A model generated the notes under the pieces. It was given only the letters and a program-made list of their open reading frames with translations. It had not been told where the DNA came from and did no database searches. Positions 1-7,616 of a stretch of DNA of 64,000 nt are shown here, in pieces. The position numbers and the translations under genes were made by a program. The DNA is from Pseudomonas argentinensis (GTDB lineage: Bacteria; Pseudomonadota; Gammaproteobacteria; Pseudomonadales; Pseudomonadaceae), in the NCBI RefSeq assembly GCF_001839655.2, contig NZ_CP056087.1, positions 3,596,001 to 3,660,000 on the forward strand. Direction: 5' to 3'. The number at the start of each line of letters is the position of its first letter. Position 1 is the first letter of the stretch.

Positions 1-47
1 CACCGTCCAGCCGCCAGGCTGGCAAGCATGATGCCTGCGGCATCAAT

Positions 48-79
48 GGTGGGTTACGCCGCTGCGCGGCTAACCCACC
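48..79. repeat. Palindromic intergenic repeat (REP-like hairpin)
   Basis: Outer arms GGTGGGTTA and TAACCCACC enclose a second stem, GCCGC/GCGGC, with a TGC loop, so 48-79 is almost wholly self-complementary. It lies just upstream of the VWA gene start at 107. The form is typical of dispersed extragenic palindromes in Pseudomonas, but copy number cannot be judged from one window. Confidence 0.75.
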
Positions 80-106
80 CTACGGATGATCCCGAGGGCA
101 TAGACA

Positions 107-1285
107 ATGCTGCTCAACCTGTTCAACGAAATGCGTGCGGCCAAGGTGCCGGTGTCCCTGCGCGAGTTGCTCGACCTGATCGATGCGCTGGAGCACAAGG
201 TGGTGTTCGCCGACATGGATGAATTCTACTACCTGGCTCGCGCCATTCTGGTGAAGGACGAGCGCCATTTCGACAAGTTCGACCGGGCCTTTTCCGCCTA
301 CTTCGACGGTTTGCAGAACCTCGACCAGCACCTCGAAGCGCTGATCCCTGAAGAGTGGCTACGCAAGGAATTCGAGCGCTCGCTGAGCGCCGAAGAACGC
401 GCGCAGATCCAGTCCCTGGGCGGCCTGGACAAGCTGATCGAGGAATTCAAGAAGCGCCTGGAAGAGCAGAAGAAACGCCACGCCGGCGGCAACAAGTGGA
501 TCGGCACCGGCGGCACCAGCCCGTTCGGCTCGGGCGGCTACAACCCGGAAGGCATACGCGTCGGTGATGCCGGCGAGCGCCAGGGCAAGGCCGTCAAGGT
601 GTGGGATCAGCGCGAGTACAGGAACCTCGACGACTCGGTGGAGATCGGCACGCGCAACATCAAGGTGGCCCTGCGCCGCCTGCGCAAGTTCGCCCGCCAG
701 GGCGCCCTGGATGAGCTGGACCTCGATGGCACCATCGACCACACCGCCCGTGACGGCGGCCTCTTGAACATCCAGATGCGCCCGGAGCGCCGCAACACGG
801 TCAAGCTGCTCCTGCTGTTCGATATCGGCGGCTCCATGGACGCCCACGTCAAGGTCTGCGAGGAACTGTTCTCGGCCTGCCGTATCGAGTTCAAGCACAT
901 GGAGTATTTCTACTTCCATAACTGCGTGTACGAATCGGTGTGGAAGAACAACCTGCGGCGTACTGCCGAACGCATCTCCACCCATGATCTGCTGCACAAG
1001 TACGGCGCCGACTACAAGGTGGTGTTCATCGGCGATGCCGCCATGGCGCCCTATGAGATCACCCAGCCGGGCGGCAGCGTCGAGCACTGGAACGAGGAAG
1101 CGGGCTACGTGTGGCTGCAGCGTTTCATGGAAACCTACAAGAAGCTCATCTGGATCAACCCCTACCCGCGTGAGGCCTGGGACTACACCAGCTCGACGCG
1201 CATCATCCGCGAGCTGATCAACGAGCAGATGTTCCCGCTGACCCTGCAGGGGCTGGAAGACGGGATGCGGTTTCTGGCCAAGTAA
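107..1285 (+). CDS. VWA domain protein, CoxE-like
   Basis: A 392-residue cytosolic protein with no signal peptide or membrane segment. The N-terminal half is helical and charged. The C-terminal half holds a von Willebrand A fold whose metal-site loop reads FDIGGSM, so the first Ser of the usual DxSxS is Gly. Proteins of this COG3552/CoxE-type family usually act beside a MoxR-type AAA+ ATPase, and such a gene would be expected just left of the window, but this cannot be seen. The ATG at 107 is preceded by a GAGGG ribosome site. The function is unknown beyond a probable chaperone-like role with the ATPase. Confidence 0.85.
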   Translation: MLLNLFNEMRAAKVPVSLRELLDLIDALEHKVVFADMDEFYYLARAILVKDERHFDKFDRAFSAYFDGLQNLDQHLEALIPEEWLRKEFERSLSAEERAQIQSLGGLDKLIEEFKKRLEEQKKRHAGGNKWIGTGGTSPFGSGGYNPEGIRVGDAGERQGKAVKVWDQREYRNLDDSVEIGTRNIKVALRRLRKFARQGALDELDLDGTIDHTARDGGLLNIQMRPERRNTVKLLLLFDIGGSMDAHVKVCEELFSACRIEFKHMEYFYFHNCVYESVWKNNLRRTAERISTHDLLHKYGADYKVVFIGDAAMAPYEITQPGGSVEHWNEEAGYVWLQRFMETYKKLIWINPYPREAWDYTSSTRIIRELINEQMFPLTLQGLEDGMRFLAK

Positions 1286-1297
1286 GCAGATGCTTTC

Positions 1298-1328
1298 AGC
1301 CCGGGTCGAGCGAAGCGACAGCCGGGCT
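1298..1328. repeat. CCCGGG-type intergenic hairpin repeat
   Basis: AGCCCGG (1298-1304) pairs with CCGGGCT (1322-1328) around the core GTCGAGCGAAGCGACA. The same sequence, differing mainly by A to C in the core, recurs at 42137-42165, so this is a dispersed repeat. It sits between the convergent ends of the VWA and DUF2937 genes, where it could serve as a bidirectional transcription stop. Confidence 0.75.
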
Positions 1329-1340
1329 ACACACTTGCGC

Positions 1341-1874
1341 TTAGCGCATGCGCGGCGTTTGCCGCTCGGGCACTGTACGACGTTGACGACGACCGAATGG
1401 CAGGGCCAGCAACAGCAGGATGCTTTCCACCACCCAGGCCAGGAACAGCGCGCAGACGATACCCCAGGCGATCGCCTCCGGCGCCAGCAGCACCTGATAG
1501 CGGTAGGCTGCCCGGGTTTCCGCCAGCAATTGGCTATCGGCGGCCGTTGCCAGGTGCCAGACCTGGCGATACCAGGGGCCCTGCATGGCCAGCGATTCCT
1601 GTTCCAGCAGCGCCGAACGTTCGACCAGCAGGCCGACGCTGCGCGCATCGCTCTGCATCACCGGATCGCTGCTGTTGCGGTAATGGCCGACCAGCCGTTG
1701 CAGGTCGCCGTCGAAGAAGCGCCGGGCGGTATCGCGAAAGCCGCTCAGGCTCTGCTCGGACTCCAGGCGATGGGCCTCGACGCGCTTGGCGTAATCGTCA
1801 ATGAAACCCGGCACCTGAACGCCCAGCAGCAGGCCAAGGGCGAACAGCGCCAGACGCAGATAACTTCGTACCAT
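1341..1874 (-). CDS. DUF2937 family inner-membrane protein
   Basis: A 177-residue protein with a membrane segment right at the N-terminus (about residues 5-21), a roughly 110-residue soluble helical middle rich in charged residues, and a second membrane segment near residues 135-157, followed by a basic tail. This matches the two-segment layout of DUF2937 proteins, whose function is unknown. I start it at the ATG at 1874, preceded by GAGGGAAGG. The open frame runs on to 1979 but would overlap the amidotransferase gene, whose stop is at 1904. It lies just downstream of that gene on the same strand. Confidence 0.75.
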   Translation of the reverse strand: MVRSYLRLALFALGLLLGVQVPGFIDDYAKRVEAHRLESEQSLSGFRDTARRFFDGDLQRLVGHYRNSSDPVMQSDARSVGLLVERSALLEQESLAMQGPWYRQVWHLATAADSQLLAETRAAYRYQVLLAPEAIAWGIVCALFLAWVVESILLLLALPFGRRQRRTVPERQTPRMR

Positions 1875-1903
1875 CCTTCCCTCGCCGCCCCGCGGGACGT
1901 CAG

Positions 1904-2680
1904 TCAGTTGCTCTGGCCCTGGGCGATGCATTCGCCGGCGCGCCACAGACGCCATTCGCCCGGCTGGTACAGCGACCATTGCTCGTTGTCGGTCAATGGC
2001 TCGGTCGCCAGCACCGAGACCACATCATTGGGTGTGGTCTCGGCGTGGAAATCCACGCTCATGTCGGCATCACGCAGGTGCGCAGGCCCAAAGGGTGCAC
2101 GCCGGGTGATATGCGCCAGCTTGGTGGAGCAAAAGCTGAACAGCCAGTCGCCATCGCTGAGCAGGCAGTTGAACACGCCGTGCTGTCGATAGGCCGCGCA
2201 GGCGGCGACAAGTTCAGGCAACAGCACCTCGATCGGCACCGCCTCCGGGAAGGCGGTACGAATGCGGTTGAGCAGGTCGCAGAAGGCCGACTCGCTGTCG
2301 GTGTCGCCAATGGCGCGGTAGAAGCTCAGCGCCGGGCGAAAATCGGCCAACTGACCGTTATGGGCAAAGCACCAGTTGCGCCCCCACAGCTCACGCACGA
2401 AGGGATGGGTGTTGGCCAGGCACACCCGCCCGACATTGGCCTGGCGAATATGGCCGATCACCACCTCGCTCTTGATCGGGTAGCGCTGCACCAGCTGCGC
2501 CACCTCCGACTCGCTGCTCGCCCGCGGGTCCTGGAACAGACGCAGCCCGCGCCCTTCGTAGAAACCGATGCCCCAGCCATCGCGATGCGGCCCGGTGCGT
2601 CCGCCCCGCTGCATCAACCCGGTAAAGCTGAAGACGATATCGGTGGGGACATTGGCGCTCATGCCGAGCAATTCACACAT
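1904..2680 (-). CDS. yafJ: Class II glutamine amidotransferase, YafJ-like
   Basis: 258 residues beginning MCELLGM. After removal of Met, Cys2 would be the N-terminal nucleophile of an Ntn-hydrolase glutaminase domain. The motifs RDGWGIGFYEG, GHIRQANVG, NTHPF and FAHNG are the ammonia-releasing glutamine-binding elements of the GATase II fold. There is no attached synthase domain, so this is the stand-alone YafJ/DUG3-like type; yeast DUG3 helps degrade glutathione, but the bacterial substrate is not established. It heads a two-gene stretch with the DUF2937 gene. Confidence 0.9.
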   Translation of the reverse strand: MCELLGMSANVPTDIVFSFTGLMQRGGRTGPHRDGWGIGFYEGRGLRLFQDPRASSESEVAQLVQRYPIKSEVVIGHIRQANVGRVCLANTHPFVRELWGRNWCFAHNGQLADFRPALSFYRAIGDTDSESAFCDLLNRIRTAFPEAVPIEVLLPELVAACAAYRQHGVFNCLLSDGDWLFSFCSTKLAHITRRAPFGPAHLRDADMSVDFHAETTPNDVVSVLATEPLTDNEQWSLYQPGEWRLWRAGECIAQGQSN

Positions 2681-2704
2681 GATCGGGCTCTCGATTGATC
2701 GGGC

Positions 2705-3178
2705 TTACAAACGCGGTTCGACGCGAGCGCCGCGACTACCGCGTGGCACCGAATAGCTCGGTTCCTGCTCCTGCTGCAGGCGCTCGCGCAGCGTCAGGTC
2801 GCTGCCCTCGCCCTGCTCCTCTTCGCGCGCCGCCTTGCGCGCCTTGGCACGGTTCAGGAACGGCCAGCGAATGGCCACGAACAGCAGGTAGACGGCAAAC
2901 GCGATCATTCCGTACATGGCCAGGTCCGCCACGGCCCGCCAGGCATTGCTGCCGACCTTGAACAGCAGGTCGAGTGCGACGATCGCCACGGCCGGGGCGA
3001 ACAGCTCCTTGGCCGGGTCGACGATGGTCGGGCAGAACAGCAGAATCGCCACCAGCACCCGCAGCGGCTCGCGCAGGTAGCGCCACATCCAGCTGGTAAT
3101 CCTGAACCACACCAGCAGGCAACCCAGTGCGGCAATCGCATAGGCGCCCCAGGCGAGGAAATAGTCGTTTTCGATCAT
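2705..3178 (-). CDS. Small inner-membrane protein of unknown function
   Basis: 157 residues with four likely membrane segments (about residues 9-25, 40-60, 62-85 and 90-112) and a basic, then acidic, soluble C-terminal tail ending near RGARVEPRL. I start it at the ATG at 3178 (MIENDYFLAWG); the frame is open to 3250, but the extra 24 residues are polar and lack membrane or family character. It is divergent from the oligopeptidase gene, and the 189-bp gap holds both promoters. I do not recognise a named family. Confidence 0.7.
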   Translation of the reverse strand: MIENDYFLAWGAYAIAALGCLLVWFRITSWMWRYLREPLRVLVAILLFCPTIVDPAKELFAPAVAIVALDLLFKVGSNAWRAVADLAMYGMIAFAVYLLFVAIRWPFLNRAKARKAAREEEQGEGSDLTLRERLQQEQEPSYSVPRGSRGARVEPRL

Positions 3179-3367
3179 GAGGGCGATGGTTCCCTTGCTT
3201 GACTGGGCTCGAGCGGACGAATGCGCATTGGCGCGGTTGCCGGACGACAAAGGCGCTTATGATAACGGCTTTTACCCGGTTCGGCGCCTTCAGGGCATTT
3301 CTTAAAACGCAGAGACGAAAGCGTTTGGGAGTGCGCCCGGATGTCGCCCCTCGCTCTGGAGATATTC

Positions 3368-5407
3368 ATGACCACCGCCCCCATCGCCCGCAAGGCCGCC
3401 GGCGCTGACCCCTACCACTGGCTCGAGGCCCGCGACAGCGACGAGGTACTTGAGCACCTGCGTGCCGAGAACGCCTACCTGGAAAGCCAGTTGGACGACC
3501 TGCCGTTGCGCGAGCAGCTGTTCCAGGAGATCAAGGCGCGCATCCGCGAAACCGACCTGTCCCTGCCAACGCCCTGGGGCGATTACCTCTATTACCAGCG
3601 CACCACCGCTGGCGACGAATACCCACGCCACTATCGCTGCCCTCGCCCGGCCGATGGCAGCCTGACACTCGACGAGAACGCCGAGCAGCTGCTGCTGGAC
3701 CCCAACGAGATGGCCGCCGGTGGTTTTTTGTCCCTGGGTGCGTTCAGCATCAGCCCCGACCAGCAGCGCCTGGCCTACAGCCTGGACACCAGCGGCGAGG
3801 AAACCTATCGGCTGTTCGTCAAGGAACTGGCCAGCGGCGCCATCAGCGAGCTGCCGTTCGAAGACTGCGACGGCAGCATGACCTGGGCCAATGACAGCCA
3901 GACCCTGTTCTACGGTGAGCTGGACGACACCCATCGCCCCGCCACCCTGCACCGCTTTCGCCTGGGCGCTGCACGCAGCACCCAGGTTTTCCACGAAGCC
4001 GACGAGCGTTTCTTTCTCAGCTGCTACCGCAGCAGCTCCGAGCGTCACCTGGTGCTGCTGCTGGGCAGCAAGACCACCACCGAATCCTGGATACTGGACG
4101 CCGACACGCCCGAGCAGGCCTTCCAGTGCCTGGCCGCGCGCGAAGAAGGCCACGAGTACTACGCCGACCACGGCAAGCTGGATGGCCAGTGGACCTGGCT
4201 GATTCGCAGCAACCAGAGCGGCATCAACTTCGCGCTGTACAGCGCTGCGCCCGAACGACCAAGGCGGCCCGACTGGCAGGAACTGGTGGCGCACGACGAA
4301 CATGTGATGCTCGAGGGCGTCAGCCTGGCCGAGTCGGCGCTGGTGCTCAGCCTGCGCGAGGGTGGCCTGCCGGTCATCGATGTACGCCCGCAAGGACTGG
4401 CCGGCTATCGGGTCAGCCTGCCGGACGCCGCCTATAGCCTGTACGTGCAGGACAGCCTGGAATTCGCCAGCCCGGTGATCCGTCTGCGCTACGAAGCGCT
4501 CAACCGTCCGGCGCAGGTTCGCGAACTGAACCTGGCCGATGGCACCCAGCGGGTCCTCAAGGAGACGCCGGTTCTCGGCGACTTCGCCGCCGACGACTAC
4601 CAGAACCAGCGCCTCTGGGCCACCGCGCCGGATGGCACCCAGGTGCCGATCAGCCTGGTCGCGCGTCGCGATGCCTTGGGCCAGGCGGCGCCCCTTTATC
4701 TGTATGGCTACGGCGCCTACGGTGAAAGCCTCGACCCCTGGTTCTCCCACGCGCGCCTGAGCCTGCTCGATCGCGGCGTGGTGTTCGCCATCGCCCATGT
4801 GCGCGGCGGCGGCGAACTGGGCGAAGCCTGGTACCGTGCCGGCAAACTCGCCCACAAGCAGAACAGTTTCAGCGACTTCATCGCCTGCGCCGAGCACCTG
4901 ATCGCCAAGGGTTTCACCAGCGCCTCGCAGCTGGTGATCAGCGGTGGCAGCGCCGGCGGCCTGTTGATCGGCGCGACACTCAACCAGCGGCCTGAGCTGT
5001 TCGCCGCCGCCATCGCCGAAGTGCCCTTCGTCGACGTACTCAACACCATGCTCAACCCGGAGCTGCCGCTGACCGTCACCGAGTACGACGAATGGGGCGA
5101 CCCCAACCAGCCGCAGGCCCATGCGCGCATCAAGGGCTATGCTCCCTACGAGAACGTCCGGGCGCAACGCTACCCGGCCATCCTCGCGGTGGCCGGCTAC
5201 AACGACAGCCGCGTGCAATATTGGGAGGCGGCCAAGTGGGTGGCGCGCCTGCGGGAACTGAAGACTGACGACAACCTGCTGTTGCTCAAGACCGACCTGG
5301 AAGCCGGCCACGGCGGCATGAGCGGTCGTTACCAGGCCATCCGTGACGTGGCCCTGGAATATGCCTTCGTCTTCAAGGTGCTCGGCCTGCGCGCGGCAGG
5401 CCGATAG
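3368..5407 (+). CDS. ptrB: Prolyl oligopeptidase family, oligopeptidase B-like
   Basis: 679 residues, the usual length for oligopeptidase B (about 690). The N-terminal two thirds form the beta-propeller gate, starting with DPYHWLE. The C-terminal alpha/beta-hydrolase domain holds the catalytic Ser528 in ISGGSAGGLLIG, Asp in YNDSRVQYWEAAKW and His in EAGHGGMSGR. The family cleaves short peptides after Lys/Arg in the cytosol. The start is the ATG at 3368, preceded by CTGGAG seven bases upstream; an upstream ATG at 3341 has no such site. The Ser motif reads GGSAGG rather than the common GRSAGG, which still fits GxSxGG. Confidence 0.9.
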   Translation: MTTAPIARKAAGADPYHWLEARDSDEVLEHLRAENAYLESQLDDLPLREQLFQEIKARIRETDLSLPTPWGDYLYYQRTTAGDEYPRHYRCPRPADGSLTLDENAEQLLLDPNEMAAGGFLSLGAFSISPDQQRLAYSLDTSGEETYRLFVKELASGAISELPFEDCDGSMTWANDSQTLFYGELDDTHRPATLHRFRLGAARSTQVFHEADERFFLSCYRSSSERHLVLLLGSKTTTESWILDADTPEQAFQCLAAREEGHEYYADHGKLDGQWTWLIRSNQSGINFALYSAAPERPRRPDWQELVAHDEHVMLEGVSLAESALVLSLREGGLPVIDVRPQGLAGYRVSLPDAAYSLYVQDSLEFASPVIRLRYEALNRPAQVRELNLADGTQRVLKETPVLGDFAADDYQNQRLWATAPDGTQVPISLVARRDALGQAAPLYLYGYGAYGESLDPWFSHARLSLLDRGVVFAIAHVRGGGELGEAWYRAGKLAHKQNSFSDFIACAEHLIAKGFTSASQLVISGGSAGGLLIGATLNQRPELFAAAIAEVPFVDVLNTMLNPELPLTVTEYDEWGDPNQPQAHARIKGYAPYENVRAQRYPAILAVAGYNDSRVQYWEAAKWVARLRELKTDDNLLLLKTDLEAGHGGMSGRYQAIRDVALEYAFVFKVLGLRAAGR

Positions 5408-5435
5408 CAGGCTGCCGCAGCCGGCAGCCGTGGCG

Positions 5436-5696
5436 TCAGTCGGGGATCTGCTCGCCCTGCTCCTCGGGCGCCTGCTCCTGCTGACGCTCGGAGGCATCCT
5501 GGGCGGCTTTGGTGGATTCATCGTTGTCACGCCCGTCGCGAATCACCGGCGGGGTGTCGGGGTCGACCTTGGACGGGTCAGGCACCTCGGGCGTCTGAAT
5601 CGCACCGGCAGGCTCGGGCGGGGCGGACTGCTGCTGGGCCTGGGCGATGCCGCCCATCGACAGCAGGCTGATCAGAACGAGTAGAGGGGTGCGCAT
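5436..5696 (-). CDS. Small secreted acidic protein, unknown function
   Basis: 86 residues. A clear signal peptide (MRTPLLVLISLLSMGG) ends at an AQA cleavage site, and the mature chain is short, Pro/Asp/Glu/Gln-rich and probably disordered (EQAPEEQGEQIPD at the end). The ATG at 5696 follows GGAG at a good distance, so I prefer it to the upstream start at 5732. It is convergent with the oligopeptidase gene and divergent from yajD. No family is recognised. It is most likely periplasmic. Confidence 0.7.
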   Translation of the reverse strand: MRTPLLVLISLLSMGGIAQAQQQSAPPEPAGAIQTPEVPDPSKVDPDTPPVIRDGRDNDESTKAAQDASERQQEQAPEEQGEQIPD

Positions 5697-5816
5697 GGTC
5701 AGTACTCCATAAGGCAGTGGGACATGCTGCATTGGGCAGTGCCCGCCGCCAGAAAGTGCAGACTGATTCCACGGCCCTGCCTATATACTGCGCGCATACG
5801 CCAGCAAGGAGCGATC

Positions 5817-6185
5817 ATGAGCAGCCCGTCCACGCCACCCTCCAAACTCGACCGCATCCTCGCCGACGCCCAGCGCAGCCGTGAAGAAGGCTACCGGGAC
5901 AAGGCCCTGCGCATGTACCCGCACGTCTGCGGCCGCTGCGCCCGAGAATTTTCCGGCAAGCGTCTGAGCGAACTGACCGTGCACCATCGCGACCACAACC
6001 ACGACAACAACCCCCAGGACGGCTCCAACTGGGAACTGCTGTGTCTGTTCTGTCACGACAACGAACACGCCCGCTACACCGACCAGCAGTATTTCAGCGA
6101 AGGCTCGACGGCCAGCCAGACCGGCCCGAAAACCACCCACAAGGCCTTCGCCAACCTCGCTGATCTGCTGCAGAAAAAATCCTGA
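5817..6185 (+). CDS. yajD: YajD family HNH nuclease
   Basis: 122 residues, a single HNH domain. The zinc knuckle CGRC is followed by LTVHHRDHNHDNN and then LCLFCHDNEH, giving the two Cys pairs and the His-Asn-His pattern of HNH nucleases. YajD is a widely conserved stand-alone HNH protein without a settled substrate. The start at 5817 follows AAGGAGCG; the frame is open back to 5724 without a usable site. The next gene follows after 48 bases on the same strand. Confidence 0.9.
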   Translation: MSSPSTPPSKLDRILADAQRSREEGYRDKALRMYPHVCGRCAREFSGKRLSELTVHHRDHNHDNNPQDGSNWELLCLFCHDNEHARYTDQQYFSEGSTASQTGPKTTHKAFANLADLLQKKS

Positions 6186-6233
6186 GGAGCGAACTGGTCG
6201 TATAATGCCGGCCCCTTTCTCGAGGCCTGGTCC

Positions 6234-6701
6234 GTGGGCAACAAACGATACAGCTGCATCGGTCTCTACAACCCCAAGTCGCCGGAAAACGTCGGCGCGG
6301 TGATGCGCGCCGCGGGCTGCTATGGCGTGGCCTCGGTGTTCTACACCGGCAAGCGCTACGAGCGCGCCCGCGACTTCGTCACCGACACCAAGCGCGTGCA
6401 CCTGGACATCCCGCTGATCGGTATCGACGACCTGCAGAAGGTCATCCCGCTGGGTTGCACGCCGGTCGCCGTGGAGCTGGTGGATGGCGCACGCCCCCTG
6501 CCCACCTACACCCACCCGGATCGCGCCTTCTATATCTTCGGTCCCGAAGACGGCTCGCTGGACCAGAGCGTGCGCGACTGGTGCGAAGAGGTGATCTACA
6601 TCCCCACCGAGGGCTGCATGAACCTGGCGGCCACGGTCAACGTGGTGCTCTACGACCGCCTGGCCAAAGGCAACAACACCCGTACCGGCGCCAAGTACTG
6701 A
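6234..6701 (+). CDS. SpoU/TrmH family RNA 2'-O-methyltransferase
   Basis: 155 residues comprising only the SPOUT methyltransferase domain. The N-terminal motif is SPENVGAVMRAAGC. The cofactor-knot motifs are FGPEDGSLDQ (usual GPEgxGL) and IPTEGCMNLAATVNVVLYD (usual Pm.g..SLNvsvA). The family methylates ribose 2'-OH groups of tRNA or rRNA; the target of this small stand-alone type is not evident. The start is a GTG at 6234, which gives MGNKRYSCIGLYNP. A strong terminator follows 15 bases after the stop. Confidence 0.88.
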   Translation: MGNKRYSCIGLYNPKSPENVGAVMRAAGCYGVASVFYTGKRYERARDFVTDTKRVHLDIPLIGIDDLQKVIPLGCTPVAVELVDGARPLPTYTHPDRAFYIFGPEDGSLDQSVRDWCEEVIYIPTEGCMNLAATVNVVLYDRLAKGNNTRTGAKY

Positions 6702-6715
6702 AGCGCAGACAAAAT

Positions 6716-6739
6716 AAAGCCCGGACGATGCCGGGCTTT
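6716..6739. terminator. Rho-independent terminator, probably bidirectional
   Basis: AAAGCCCGG (6716-6724) pairs perfectly with CCGGGCTTT (6731-6739) across a six-base loop. Runs of A before and T after allow use from both strands. It sits between the convergent RNA methyltransferase and the repeat-protein gene. Confidence 0.9.
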
Positions 6740-6756
6740 GTTTCAGGGCTGACCGA

Positions 6757-7221
6757 TCAGGACATCTCGGCCTTGCCACCGGTGCGGCTGTAGCCATCTT
6801 CGGCGACCAGTTTGCCACCGACGTGCTGGTAACCGCTTTCAGCGATCTTGCCGCCGGTGCGCTTGTAGCCATCTTCGGCAACCAGTTTGCCGCCTACGTG
6901 CTGGTAACCGCTTTCAGCGATCTTGCCACCGGTACGCTTGTAGCCATCTTCGGCAACCAGTTTGCCGCCTACGTGCTGGTAACCGCTTTCAGCGATCTTG
7001 CCGCCGGTGCGCTTGTAACCGTCTTCGGCGACCAGTTTGCCACCGGTGCGCTCGAAGCCATTCTCGGCGATCTTGCCGCCAGTACGCTTGTAGCCGTCTT
7101 CAGCTACCTTCTGGGTGCTGATCGACTGCGAAGAGGTGGCTTCGAGCGGGCCCTGGGGCAGCGCGAAGGCAGCGCTGGCAAGGGTGGCGATAAACAGGCT
7201 GGCGATAAATTCGGTTTTCAT
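6757..7221 (-). CDS. Secreted tandem-repeat protein (VAEDGYKRTGGK repeats)
   Basis: 154 residues. Residues 1-21 form a signal peptide, followed by a short linker. Residues 39-150 are nine back-to-back units of 12 or 13 residues, alternating VAEDGYKRTGGK with IAESGYQHVGGKL (the first copy of the second type is IAENGFERTGGKL). The super-period is 25 residues. There is almost no other sequence, so the mature protein is essentially the repeat array, exported to the periplasm or beyond. Similar Pseudomonas proteins have been labelled phage infection protein; I recall this label but cannot vouch for the function. The ATG at 7221 has an AAGGAG site. It is monocistronic, ending at the shared terminator. 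Confidence 0.85.
   Translation of the reverse strand: MKTEFIASLFIATLASAAFALPQGPLEATSSQSISTQKVAEDGYKRTGGKIAENGFERTGGKLVAEDGYKRTGGKIAESGYQHVGGKLVAEDGYKRTGGKIAESGYQHVGGKLVAEDGYKRTGGKIAESGYQHVGGKLVAEDGYSRTGGKAEMS
6772..7107. repeat. 75-bp coding tandem repeat, about 4.5 copies
   Basis: The DNA under residues 39-150 of the repeat protein repeats every 75 bp. The three central copies are nearly identical, while the copy nearest the N-terminus is the most diverged. Exact 75-bp spacing keeps the frame, so copy number can change by slippage or recombination without breaking the gene. Confidence 0.9.
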
Positions 7222-7616
7222 GATGAGCTCCTTGGGAGGAAGTAAGTGGGTATGGAGCTCATGTTACTCAAGAAAATTTGATGAAAAACTCGATCCCGAG
7301 AATAGTAAAGATCGACTCCATTGATATCTCGGTCGAAGCCATGAAGCACTAGGCCTCTAAGCAAAACGCGCAGGCCGCCATGGCACCGGACCGGGCGTTT
7401 CGCCTCGATAATTAAACATCGATAAATTCGATAGATCAGGCCTTCGCTCGCCTAGCCAATTCAATCCGATCAGGATCCTGGACGGGCTCTGCAGATGCCA
7501 TGTCGCGAAACAGGGTGAAGTGATCCATACCTGACAGGAAGGTGGCTCGCGCAGATTCCGCGAGCCAGGGAGCGCGGCGCGCCACTGCGCAAGCGCATGG
7601 CAGCGACCGCCTGGGG
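7222..7616. other. 395-bp intergenic region, AT-richer than its surroundings
   Basis: This holds the upstream region of the repeat-protein gene (7222-7330, clearly AT-rich) and the 3' flank of the peptidase gene. A perfect 8-bp hairpin, GGCTCGCG (7544-7551) with CGCGAGCC (7559-7566), lies 50 bases past the peptidase stop but has no T-run. I see no convincing gene; the open frames crossing it lack start sites and family character. Confidence 0.6.

Noticed and set aside
3302..5530. 742-residue open frame antisense to the oligopeptidase gene
   Set aside because: It mirrors a GC-rich gene in the opposite frame, has low-complexity Gly/Ala/Val composition and no family motif; the sense gene has a full catalytic triad.
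6772..7107. Possible CRISPR-like array
   Set aside because: The 75-bp units are contiguous, have no unique spacers and lie in frame inside a signal-peptide protein; this is a coding tandem repeat.
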